From: Flavonifractor plautii ATCC 29863
GTDB lineage: Bacteria; Bacillota; Clostridia; Oscillospirales; Oscillospiraceae
DNA length: 64,000 nucleotides
Reading direction: 5' to 3'
NCBI RefSeq assembly: GCF_000239295.1
Contig: NZ_JH417639.1
Coordinates: forward strand, 1 to 64,000
The notes under the pieces are model-generated. The model saw only the letters and a program-made list of their open reading frames with translations, was not told the DNA's origin and did not search any database. The position numbers and the translations under genes were made by a program. Positions within the stretch are counted from its first letter, which is position 1. Every line of letters starts with the position of its first letter. Positions 25,341-32,112 of the stretch are shown piece after piece.

Positions 25341-25461
25341 AACGAAGCAATCCCGGCATTAAAAAGAGTATATTCAACAACATCCACGCTGTTTTCCAGA
25401 TACGGTGCCCGGTTGCAAAAAAACGGTACAGAGCACTGATTTTTGGAGCAATATGAGGAAA

Positions 25462-25493
25462 AATGAGCCGGTAGGATATCCTACCGGCTCATT
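25462..25493. terminator. Bidirectional terminator (32-base palindrome)
   Basis: A perfect palindrome reads AATGAGCCGGTAGGA then its complement through TATA-free joining at 25477/25478. It lies between the converging cysteine desulfurase region and Rrf2 gene and serves both. Confidence 0.75.
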
Positions 25494-25504
25494 CTGTTAC
25501 CTAA

Positions 25505-25936
25505 TCAAATTACATAATTATCTCCAGCAGCACCGGACTTCATTAAATCTGCAATGGTAACATTGTCCAGATATTCGTTAATTACTTTATCTAGACCCTG
25601 CCACATATGTAAAGTGCGGCATTCCGCTGCTCTGGCACAGACCGCTGCGCCTGGTCCGAGACAAGAAACCGGCGCCAGGGAGTCTTCCGTAAGTCGTAAA
25701 ATAGCGCCAACAGTGTACTGGTCAGGCGACTTTGTCAATTTATATCCGCCGCCCTTGCCCCGCAGTCCGCTGAGAATATTTGCTTTGACAAGGAGCCTGA
25801 TGATGGTTTCAAGATATTTCTCTGAAATATCCTGCCGCTGAGCAACTTCTTTCAGTGGGATATAGCCGTCCGTCTGGTGCTCAGCAAGATCAATCATAAC
25901 GCGCAGTGCATACCGCCCTTTCGTAGAAATCAGCAT
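25505..25936 (-). CDS. Rrf2-family regulator (IscR/CymR-like)
   Basis: This regulator of about 143 residues starts with the Rrf2 hallmark MLISTKGRYALRVMIDLAEH. A winged helix follows (ISEKYLETIIRLLVKANIL, GKGGGYKL). Three Cys in VSCLGPGAAVCARAAEC plus a nearby His resemble the Fe-S ligands of IscR; Bacillus CymR lacks them. I start at 25936, where AAGGAG stands 8 bases upstream. Context (cysteine desulfurase, mnmA, metY, cysK remnant) suggests control of cysteine, methionine or Fe-S genes. Its own promoter contains the CCTATT...AATAGG dyad also present at metY, so it may be the regulator of both. Confidence 0.9.
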   Translation of the reverse strand: MLISTKGRYALRVMIDLAEHQTDGYIPLKEVAQRQDISEKYLETIIRLLVKANILSGLRGKGGGYKLTKSPDQYTVGAILRLTEDSLAPVSCLGPGAAVCARAAECRTLHMWQGLDKVINEYLDNVTIADLMKSGAAGDNYVI

Positions 25937-25963
25937 TTTAAAGTCTCCTTGCACTCATTATAA

Positions 25964-25996
25964 CCTATTATAGCGCATGGTTAATAGGAAAATCAA
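25964..25996 (-). promoter_or_regulatory. Promoter and candidate auto-operator of the Rrf2 gene
   Basis: On the minus strand TTGATT (25991-25996), an 18-base spacer and TATAAT (25967-25972) form a promoter. CCTATT (25964-25969) and AATAGG (25983-25988), 13 bases apart, form an inverted repeat overlapping the -10 and spacer. Confidence 0.65.
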
Positions 25997-26026
25997 TAGC
26001 CTTTTTGGAGCGGCCCTATTGACAGA

Positions 26027-26426
26027 ATGAGCAATATCTATATTTTGAGGACCAATTGATCGGGAAAACACCGCCTCTGAATCTCGTCCCTATTGAGCAG
26101 AGCGAAGGGCTGGAGGCCAACCTGCTCGGCAAACTCGAATACTTCAATCCCGCTGGCAGCATCAAGGACCGTATCGCAAAAGCCATGATCGACGATGCTG
26201 CGGCCAGCGGAAAATGAAAGCCCGGTTCTGTGATCATCGGGCCTACCTCTGGCAATAGTAAGGGGCTTGGTCAATCCGAAGGCGTTTTGGCTGGCATCTC
26301 TTCCGGTGCTGCGGTTTGGGCTGCGCTCCAACCCGCCAAGCGGCCCGAAAATAGAGGCAAGGACCATCACGGCATTGCTGCCGGATACAGGTGACCGTTA
26401 TCTCTCTACTCCTCTTTTTGCGGACT
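26027..26426 (+). pseudogene. cysK: Decayed cysteine synthase gene
   Basis: The remnant keeps the CysK start MSNIY, then after a frameshift LIGKTPPLNLVPIEQ, the PLP-lysine segment LEYFNPAGSIKDRIAKAM, and after an in-frame TGA (26215-26217) [15 protein letters not shown] large internal deletion of about 190 codons joins this to [17 protein letters not shown], and a second frameshift leads to [15 protein letters not shown] and the usual C-terminal LFAD. CysK normally has about 310 residues; about 130 codons remain. The enzyme made cysteine from O-acetylserine and in Bacillus also partners the regulator CymR. It cannot be functional. Confidence 0.9.
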
Positions 26427-26432
26427 AAGAAG

Positions 26433-26474
26433 ATAAAAAAGATAGTAAGTCAACTTCATGACTTACTATCTTTT
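26433..26474. terminator. Bidirectional terminator after the cysK remnant
   Basis: An 18-bp perfect stem (26433-26450 with 26457-26474) begins with AAAAAA and ends with TTTTTT around ACTTCA. The following 84 bases to 26558 show nothing notable. Confidence 0.9.
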
Positions 26475-26558
26475 TTGTTTACCCGTACCGGCTGCGTTGT
26501 CCAGAGGTCGCATTGTGTCCCTAGAAGAATTAATCCCTGGTCCGGGGGGCTTCTGTGC

Positions 26559-29500
26559 TTAGTTGTGGGATTCTGTAAAGCGCATGAGAATGGCGGCCAT
26601 CTCGGCACGGGTGGCGGTGCCGGCGGGGTCGAGCCAACCGCCGCCCTTGCCGGTCAGCAGACCCTCGTCCACCGCCCAGCACAGGGCATCTGCCGCGTAA
26701 TCGCTAACCGCGTCTTTGTCGTTAAAGCCGTCCAGACTGCCCGTGGGCTCCGGCGTGCCCGCATAGCGGTACAGCATGGCCGCCAACTGCTCCCGTGTCA
26801 CTGCGTCCTCCGGGCCGAAGGCCCCGGTGCTGTACCCGGTCACAATCCCCCGGGACGCCGACCAGTTGACCGCACCGGCGTACCACGCGTCCGACGGCAC
26901 GTCGGTGAAGCCTGCCGTACCGGGGACGGCAGGGCTGTCCGCCAGGTTCCAGAGCACTTGGGCCGCCATGGAGCGGGTCAGCACTGTAGTGGGCGCAAAA
27001 GCGGCGGGGCCAGTGCCGTCCATGAGGCCGTTTTTATATACATAGACCACCGCGTCATAGTACCAGTCGCCGCTGCTCACGTCGGCAAAGGGGAGTTTGG
27101 GCTCGGTTTCAATTTTTGCGAAGCTCGCCTCAATCTCCACCCTGGAGGCGGGCATTTTAAAGGTGTATTTGCCGCCACCCTCGTTGGTGAGCTTGACTTC
27201 GCCGCCATTCTTGCCGGTGACAACCAGTTTGTCCAGCTCATAGCCCTCGTTGGGCTTCACGGTGATGGTTACGGTGTCGCCCTTTTCGGCCCGCTTGGGG
27301 CTGACGGTGACGGAGCCGTTTTTTCCGCTGTCCACGCTGACGGTGAAACGGCCGGAGCTGGAGCCTCCGCCGGAGGAGCTGGGCCACACCACAGCCGTAC
27401 CTGTGGCCTTGTTGTAGTGGTCAGTATCATCTGGGGTAAAGGTCCAGGCGTAGGACTTACCGCGCTCCAAGGTCTGGTCGCCATCATCCCAGGAGAATGT
27501 ACCCGCGACCTCAATACCCGCCGCGTTCTTCATGGAGCCGGACAGGGTGATGGTAGACAGCTCCACGCCGCTGCTGACCTTGTCAAAGGTAGGTTCGCCC
27601 TTGGGATTTCCCATGACGATGCTGTATCGCCGGGAGGCGTAACAGTAGGTCTTGGTGTCCTTGCTATACCCATTGATGACAAAGGAGTAGACGCCCAGCT
27701 CGGTGGGAGCGATGGCCTTGAGTGCATCGGCGGTCAGATGGGAGTTTGTCTGATTGTACAGGTGCGTTCCGCTAAAGGCGGTGCCCTCTTGTACTGCGTG
27801 GAAGTGGGCGGTGAAGGATGTGATGGAATGGTCAGTGCTTGTGCCCTTGGTGTACAGGGTGGTCAGGTTACGGGTGGTAGGAACGATGCCCTGGCCGGTG
27901 TACTCGTACACCCGGTCTCCCTCAAAGGTCTCCAGAGGCTTGTCATCTCCCTCCAGATAGAGGTCTACCTCATTCATGCCTTCCTCATAGCAGGTAACAT
28001 AGAGGATGATGGTATCTCCCGGTTCCCAGTTCGTACCCACGGTGCAGAAGCGGTAGTTGGGGTTTTTCAGCTTCAATTCCACCCGGATGCTGTGGGGATT
28101 GCCGTCCGCATCGGTGGTGGGGTGGGTGGGCAGGGTGTCAGTTTGTATAATATTTCCGCTTACATCGTTCTGATAAACATAGTAGACATCGCTGTCATCA
28201 CCTATGCCGGGCTTGAGGTCGATCTTGTCCTTAGCGATATCAGCCTCGTAGGTTCCGTTCTGACTGCCCTTTTTCACCGGATAGAAGCCCAGCAGGTCAC
28301 TGAACTTGGGCGCGGTGCCGTCCTCATTCAGCGCGTAGGTGATGTACGGACGGCCGATGCCGCCGTCATTCTGCGTTGTGTCTGCCTTGCCGTAGATGAT
28401 CCGCATGGGGGTGACTTCCACATTGACGGTCAGCGTCCCTGTGACGCCAGCCTCCGTTCTGGCGGTGGCGGTGATGGTGGTTTTACCCACCTTGTTTGCC
28501 TTGAGCTGATCGTCCTCAATAGAGACAATGGTGCTGTCACTGGACTGCCAGTTGGAGAGGGTGACGCCCTCGATGGTCGGGAGCGTCTGGGTGGAGCCGT
28601 ACTCCATGGAAATAGCATCGGATTTCAGCTCGATCCACTTGGCGTAGTAGGTCTTTCCTACTGTGGAGTTGGTCACAGCGGTACCGGTACAACCCTCGTT
28701 TTCGTACCAGCCATCAAAGATGCTGCCCTCTTTGATGGGAGTTGCCAGTTTGCCAGACTCAAACTTGGTGTCCGCCGCAAAGGTGCCGCCATCGGTAACG
28801 GCCAGAGAAGTTTTATCTGAATCGAATCCATTGCTTGTTGAGGTTGGATTAGTCTTTGACTGCAACATCAAGGAAATTAAATCGCTTGAACCCAAATAAA
28901 TTACACTATTATTTGCCATTCCTTTAAAAATTTGATTATTTTCTGGAATAGAGGAAAGCGATGCCGGAATATAGACACCCGCCATTAAAGATGCATCCTT
29001 AAATGCCATGCTACCAATAGTGTTAAGGTTGTTTGAAAGAACCACTCTTTTCAAATTAGTACATCCTTGAAAAGCACTCTCGGCAATTTCGGTAACAGAG
29101 CTTGAAATGAGGACTTCTTCCAGCTTAGTACACCCCTTAAAAGTCTCCTTGCTTATTTTTGTAAACTGTGGATTTTCTGGAAAAACGCAACTTTCAAGCT
29201 GTATACAGTTACTAAAGGCACCAGGAGCAATCGTCGTTACCGTATCTGGCAGAGTAATGCTTGTCAGAGAACTGCACCCCATAAAGGCATTAACTCCAAT
29301 TTCAGTGACGGCTCCATTAAACTCAATGCTACTAATGCCCGTCGCTGCAAATGTATAGGATGGGATGGAAACTACGCCAACCGGAACAGAAATCGTTCCA
29401 TTCAAAGAAGAACATTTATAAAATGCTTGTGGCTCAATAGTAGTCAGATTTGCTGGTAATGTGATGGAGGTAATTCCAGAACCATAAAACGAATCTTGCC

Positions 29501-30020
29501 CAATTTTAGTTATAGAGGCCGGAAGAACTACCGTCTTCAAATTTGTATAATTCTTAAACGATTTCGCGCCAACAGAGGTTACTCCGTCTTGAATTACTAC
29601 TCGAGTAATCTTCTCGCGTGAGTAGTGCCATTCTGGCTCGCCACTACTCACATTGTCTTCCGTGATATAAGCATTTCCCATAGGACCATTACCGAAAATT
29701 GTGAGAGTATAACCATCCTCATCGTTCGCTGTAAGTGCCCATTTAACAGTATCGGTATATTCCTTGTTTATATAATCATATAGGCCGCAGTTACCGGACA
29801 TCACATTGTCAGCGGGGGCGGGATCATCCTCCGTGGTCTCCGGTTCATCGGGCAGGACGCACTCACACTCATGCCCGGCCTGCAGGGTACAGCCCTCGGT
29901 CACGGCGCAGGCAACCGGCGTCTCGCTGCCCTTGTCTCTCTCGACTGCAAGGGCAGAAACAGGAAAAAGAGACGGTAACAGTACCATCGCCATTATGCTT
30001 GCTAGTAGTCGTTTTCTCAT
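26559..30020 (-). CDS. S-layer-homology surface protein with BspA-type leucine-rich repeats
   Basis: This 1153-residue secreted protein starts with a signal peptide (MRKRLLASIMAMVLLPSLFPVSALA). Residues about 125-375 are BspA-like LRR_5 repeats (for example FKGCTKLEEVLISSSVTEI and FQGCTNLKRVVLSNNL). A Listeria-Bacteroides repeat follows near 400-460 (GWYENEGCTG...YYAKW), then a Big_2-like Ig domain (about 465-535). A Ser/Gly linker and a bacterial repeat (VSVDSGKNGSVTVSPKRAEKG) come before three C-terminal SLH motifs (FADVSSGDWYYDAV, FTDVPSDAWYAGAV, FNDKDAVSDYAADAL). SLH domains hold proteins on pyruvylated cell-wall polymers. AAAGGAG precedes the ATG. Probable role: adhesion or surface display. 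Confidence 0.92.
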   Translation of the reverse strand: MRKRLLASIMAMVLLPSLFPVSALAVERDKGSETPVACAVTEGCTLQAGHECECVLPDEPETTEDDPAPADNVMSGNCGLYDYINKEYTDTVKWALTANDEDGYTLTIFGNGPMGNAYITEDNVSSGEPEWHYSREKITRVVIQDGVTSVGAKSFKNYTNLKTVVLPASITKIGQDSFYGSGITSITLPANLTTIEPQAFYKCSSLNGTISVPVGVVSIPSYTFAATGISSIEFNGAVTEIGVNAFMGCSSLTSITLPDTVTTIAPGAFSNCIQLESCVFPENPQFTKISKETFKGCTKLEEVLISSSVTEIAESAFQGCTNLKRVVLSNNLNTIGSMAFKDASLMAGVYIPASLSSIPENNQIFKGMANNSVIYLGSSDLISLMLQSKTNPTSTSNGFDSDKTSLAVTDGGTFAADTKFESGKLATPIKEGSIFDGWYENEGCTGTAVTNSTVGKTYYAKWIELKSDAISMEYGSTQTLPTIEGVTLSNWQSSDSTIVSIEDDQLKANKVGKTTITATARTEAGVTGTLTVNVEVTPMRIIYGKADTTQNDGGIGRPYITYALNEDGTAPKFSDLLGFYPVKKGSQNGTYEADIAKDKIDLKPGIGDDSDVYYVYQNDVSGNIIQTDTLPTHPTTDADGNPHSIRVELKLKNPNYRFCTVGTNWEPGDTIILYVTCYEEGMNEVDLYLEGDDKPLETFEGDRVYEYTGQGIVPTTRNLTTLYTKGTSTDHSITSFTAHFHAVQEGTAFSGTHLYNQTNSHLTADALKAIAPTELGVYSFVINGYSKDTKTYCYASRRYSIVMGNPKGEPTFDKVSSGVELSTITLSGSMKNAAGIEVAGTFSWDDGDQTLERGKSYAWTFTPDDTDHYNKATGTAVVWPSSSGGGSSSGRFTVSVDSGKNGSVTVSPKRAEKGDTVTITVKPNEGYELDKLVVTGKNGGEVKLTNEGGGKYTFKMPASRVEIEASFAKIETEPKLPFADVSSGDWYYDAVVYVYKNGLMDGTGPAAFAPTTVLTRSMAAQVLWNLADSPAVPGTAGFTDVPSDAWYAGAVNWSASRGIVTGYSTGAFGPEDAVTREQLAAMLYRYAGTPEPTGSLDGFNDKDAVSDYAADALCWAVDEGLLTGKGGGWLDPAGTATRAEMAAILMRFTESHN

Positions 30021-30041
30021 TTGCTCTATTCTCCTTTATAC

Positions 30042-30093
30042 AAAAGTAGTACCTTTCTAAACTGTCCGCTTTGTAAAAGTGTACCTTTCTAAA
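30042..30093. repeat. Direct repeats upstream of the SLH gene
   Basis: AAAAGTAGTACCTTTCTAAA (30042-30061) and a near copy at 30075-30093 lie about 33 bases apart. A related dyad, GTTTGTAAAGG with CCTTTTCAAAC, occurs at 30184-30209. They may be operator sites for the SLH gene. Confidence 0.5.
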
Positions 30094-30128
30094 GCGCAAT
30101 TTTACTGTTTGTATTTGCTGAAAAAGTA

Positions 30129-30157
30129 TTGAAAATCCTGGCAGACTTGTGTATCAT
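30129..30157 (+). promoter_or_regulatory. Promoter of a candidate small RNA
   Basis: TTGAAA (30129-30134), a 17-base spacer and TATCAT (30152-30157) point into a region with no open reading frame but with a terminator 60 bases on. Confidence 0.5.
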
Positions 30158-30163
30158 ACAAAC

Positions 30164-30253
30164 AGGGATCGTTCTATCTGAAAGTTTGTAAAGGTACACC
30201 TTTTCAAACAAAGCAGCGCCTCTGGATTTCTCCAGAGGCGCTGCTGTCTTTCT
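30164..30253 (+). ncRNA. Candidate small RNA of about 90 nt
   Basis: From the predicted start near 30164 the transcript would contain an 11-bp hairpin (30184-30194 with 30199-30209, one mismatch) and then a perfect 14-bp G+C-rich terminator stem (30213-30226 with 30231-30244) followed by TGTCTTTCT. No start codon with an SD is present. It lies between the divergent SLH and iclR genes. I know no family that it matches. A stray terminator for a lost gene is the alternative. Confidence 0.4.
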
Positions 30254-30312
30254 GACGCGGACAAAATTATTTGCTCTTATCAACTTCGTGATGGAAAATG
30301 CTCCCTTAACTG

Positions 30313-30341
30313 TTGCAAATTCGTGAATTATATGGTATCAT
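30313..30341 (+). promoter_or_regulatory. Promoter of the IclR gene
   Basis: TTGCAA (30313-30318), a 17-base spacer and TATCAT (30336-30341) lie 40 bases before the ATG. Confidence 0.65.
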
Positions 30342-30380
30342 TTTACATGAAAAGACATTGGAAGTAAAGGGTGTTGCACG

Positions 30381-31175
30381 ATGAATGCAAAACTATCCAA
30401 GGTCAATCAGTCCATTGAAAAAACCATTCAGATTGTGGAGGTTATGGCCCGCGGTAAGGGCCCTATGCGGCTGCAGGACGTTGCTAAGAAATGTGGAATG
30501 CCGGCCAGCACGGTGATGCGGATGCTTAATACACTGCAGGTGTACGGCTATGTCAATCAGGATCCCTGTACGCAGCACTACTCTCTGTCGTTGCGGTTTG
30601 CGCGCCTGGGTTGCTTGGTCAGTGAACAGACCAATATGCGGGATGTGGCGCGGCCATTCCTGGCAGAGTTGGCGCAGCGCTGTCAGGAGACTGTGTGCCT
30701 GTGGTGTGAGGCAGAAATGGAAGTGGAGTGCACCGATGTGGTGGACGGCCCGGACGGAATCCTGATGGTGAGCCAGCGGGTAGGCGCACGCGCCCCGCTC
30801 CACGCCACCGGCGCGGGAAAGCTCCTGCTGCTCAATTACAGTAACCAGAAGCTGAACGAGTACATAGCAGTTAAGGGCCTGCGGGCCCTGACGCCCCATA
30901 CACTGGTCACGCGGGAGGCGCTGGTGAACAGCTTGGAGATGATACGCAGTCGGGGCTATGCCCTGGAGGACGAGGAGCGGGAGCTGGGTGCCCGCTGTGT
31001 GGCGGCGCCGGTGCGTGATTACTCGGGGCGGATTGTAGGCGGGATCAGTGTCTCAGGTCCCACCACCCGTATGTCCAGGGCGCGGCTGGAGGCGCTGGCA
31101 CCCCTGGTAATGGATATGGCAGCGGAACTCTCCCGCCGGCTGGCCTATGAGGAGTGGCCTGAGGAAGGGGATTGA
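30381..31175 (+). CDS. IclR-family transcriptional regulator
   Basis: This 264-residue protein has an N-terminal winged helix (about 8-70; VNQSIEKTIQIVEVMARG, LQDVAKKCGMPASTVMRMLNTL) and a C-terminal GAF-like effector domain with RVGARAPLHATGAGKLLLL and RSRGYALEDEERELGARCVAAPVRD, which are the standard IclR phrases. It probably senses a small organic acid. Neighbours do not reveal the target: the SLH gene diverges and the next unit is a riboswitch without a gene. The -35 box of that riboswitch promoter overlaps the IclR stop codon. Confidence 0.92.
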   Translation: MNAKLSKVNQSIEKTIQIVEVMARGKGPMRLQDVAKKCGMPASTVMRMLNTLQVYGYVNQDPCTQHYSLSLRFARLGCLVSEQTNMRDVARPFLAELAQRCQETVCLWCEAEMEVECTDVVDGPDGILMVSQRVGARAPLHATGAGKLLLLNYSNQKLNEYIAVKGLRALTPHTLVTREALVNSLEMIRSRGYALEDEERELGARCVAAPVRDYSGRIVGGISVSGPTTRMSRARLEALAPLVMDMAAELSRRLAYEEWPEEGD

Positions 31176-31200
31176 CTTTCCCGGTCGGGCGGTATATGAT
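31172..31200 (+). promoter_or_regulatory. Promoter of the cobalamin riboswitch unit
   Basis: TTGACT (31172-31177), a 17-base spacer and TATGAT (31195-31200) are near consensus. The riboswitch therefore has its own start site near 31207. Confidence 0.7.
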
Positions 31201-31271
31201 GGAAGCACAGTTGAATATCGAACTCCGGCTTTTGTGGCATTTACGCGACCCCGCCTGTCCGGGCGGGACAC

Positions 31272-31476
31272 GTATTCTTGTTCGCTGAACAAGGGAATCA
31301 GGTGAAATTCCTGAACACGGCCCAGCTCCGCTCGGTGCGGATGGGTACGTAGCTGTAAGCACGGAGCGTATCCTCTTTCCGTGAAAGCGGGTCACTGGCT
31401 TGTGCTGGGAAGGCGGGGGATATGCGCTGGCGGCATAGCCGTCTGGACGTGTGAGTCAGAAGACCTACAAGGAGCA
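31272..31476 (+). ncRNA. Cobalamin riboswitch (aptamer)
   Basis: The conserved blocks appear in order: GGGAATCAGGTGAAATTCC followed by GGCCC; GCTGTAAGC; the B12-box region GGTCACTGG; GGGAAGGCGGGG; and GAGTCAGAAGACC at the 3' end. Flanking bases (about 31273-31281 and 31468-31475) can close helix P1. Such elements sense adenosyl- or methylcobalamin and normally control B12 uptake, synthesis or B12-independent isoenzymes. No plus-strand gene follows: the next features are terminators, an unexplained region and a tRNA on the other strand. Confidence 0.9.
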
Positions 31477-31479
31477 GTT

Positions 31480-31530
31480 TCTCCCCGAGTGGAGGGGAGA
31501 GGCATGGTGCGTACAAAAGCGGTAACCTGA
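31480..31530 (+). promoter_or_regulatory. Riboswitch expression platform with an 8-codon ORF
   Basis: TCTCCCC (31480-31486) pairs with GGGGAGA (31494-31500), hiding a strong SD. The SD serves an ATG at 31504 that opens MVRTKAVT and stops at 31528-31530, in the loop of the terminator. Ribosomes on this tiny frame would open the terminator's left arm. Whether it is translated is unknown. Confidence 0.45.
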
Positions 31531-31545
31531 GGTTACCGCTTTTTT
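31515..31545 (+). terminator. First terminator behind the riboswitch
   Basis: AAAAGCGGTAACC (31515-31527) pairs perfectly with GGTTACCGCTTTT (31531-31543) and runs into further T. Confidence 0.9.
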
Positions 31546-31564
31546 CGACCTGCTCCCAAGGTGG

Positions 31565-31600
31565 GAAAAAGCGGATACAGAGGTATCCGCTTTTTCATTT
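31565..31600 (+). terminator. Second, similar terminator
   Basis: GAAAAAGCGGATAC (31565-31578) pairs perfectly with GTATCCGCTTTTTC (31583-31596). It resembles the first terminator in its AAAAGCGG base, which suggests duplication or loss of a gene between them. Confidence 0.85.
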
Positions 31601-31795
31601 CGGGATCGACGGTTCCGCTTAACAGGTGAATTCCAGGACCGGCCAGGCGGCCGCCCGGACATTGGGGAGAATGGAACGGGGCCGCAGACTCCCGACGGAG
31701 CGCGCAGGGCCTGCGAATGGGTTGGGGCGGGGAGAACAGCTCCCGGACAGGCGCCCTGCCAGCTAAGCTGGTAGGGCGCCTGATTCATATTGAAT
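31601..31795. other. Unexplained G+C-rich structured region without genes
   Basis: No convincing reading frame is present. The region has several short hairpins and ends in a 16-bp stem (31748-31763 with 31767-31782, one G:U) that lacks a T-run. It could be a structured RNA or debris of a lost gene. I matched it to no RNA class. Confidence 0.4.
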
Positions 31796-31828
31796 AAAAA
31801 ACTCCGCAACCGAAAGGTTGCGGAGTTT
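31796..31828 (-). terminator. Terminator of tRNA-Ser
   Basis: ACTCCGCAACC (31801-31811) pairs with GGTTGCGGAGT (31816-31826). On the minus strand a run of T follows, directly after the tRNA. Confidence 0.9.
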
Positions 31829-31920
31829 TGGCGGAGAGAGAGGGATTCGAACCCTCGAGACGCTATTAACGCCTACACGATTTCCAATCGTGCGCCTTCG
31901 ACCAACTCAGCCATCTCTCC
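31829..31920 (-). tRNA. tRNA-Ser (anticodon GGA)
   Basis: On the minus strand the 5' GGAGAGA pairs with TCTCTCC before G and an encoded CCA. The anticodon stem CACGAT/ATCGTG encloses TTGGAAA, giving anticodon GGA for UCC/UCU codons. A long variable arm (GCGTTAATAGCGT) and the T-loop GGTTCGAATCC fit a class II serine tRNA. Confidence 0.97.
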
Positions 31921-32050
31921 ATGGTGAGTGCTCTATCCTTGCTCGCCCATCAGCCGAGCAGCAGAGATTATTATATCAGCTTTTTCGAATACGTCAAGAG
32001 GAAAATTGAAAAAAATCAAAAAAAGAGGGAAGTCAGGAAAACATTGTGCC

Positions 32051-32089
32051 TTGCCAAGGGGAGGGGAGAGCGGTTACAATCTGGTTACA
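32051..32089 (+). promoter_or_regulatory. Promoter with WalR-like boxes, first hydrolase
   Basis: TTGCCA (32051-32056), an 18-base spacer and TACAAT (32075-32080) form the promoter. GGTTACA occurs at 32072-32078 and 32083-32089, 11 bases apart. Read on the minus strand this is TGTAAC-N5-TGTAAC, matching the WalR (YycF) consensus TGTWAH-N5-TGTWAH. Confidence 0.6.
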
Positions 32090-32112
32090 AAACAAAGAAA
32101 GGTTGTGGAACC

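Noticed and set aside
31465-31809. 114-residue minus-strand reading frame over the riboswitch terminators
   Set aside because: It runs through terminators and the aptamer end, has no SD and reads as low-complexity Ser/Arg/Pro; it is a chance frame.
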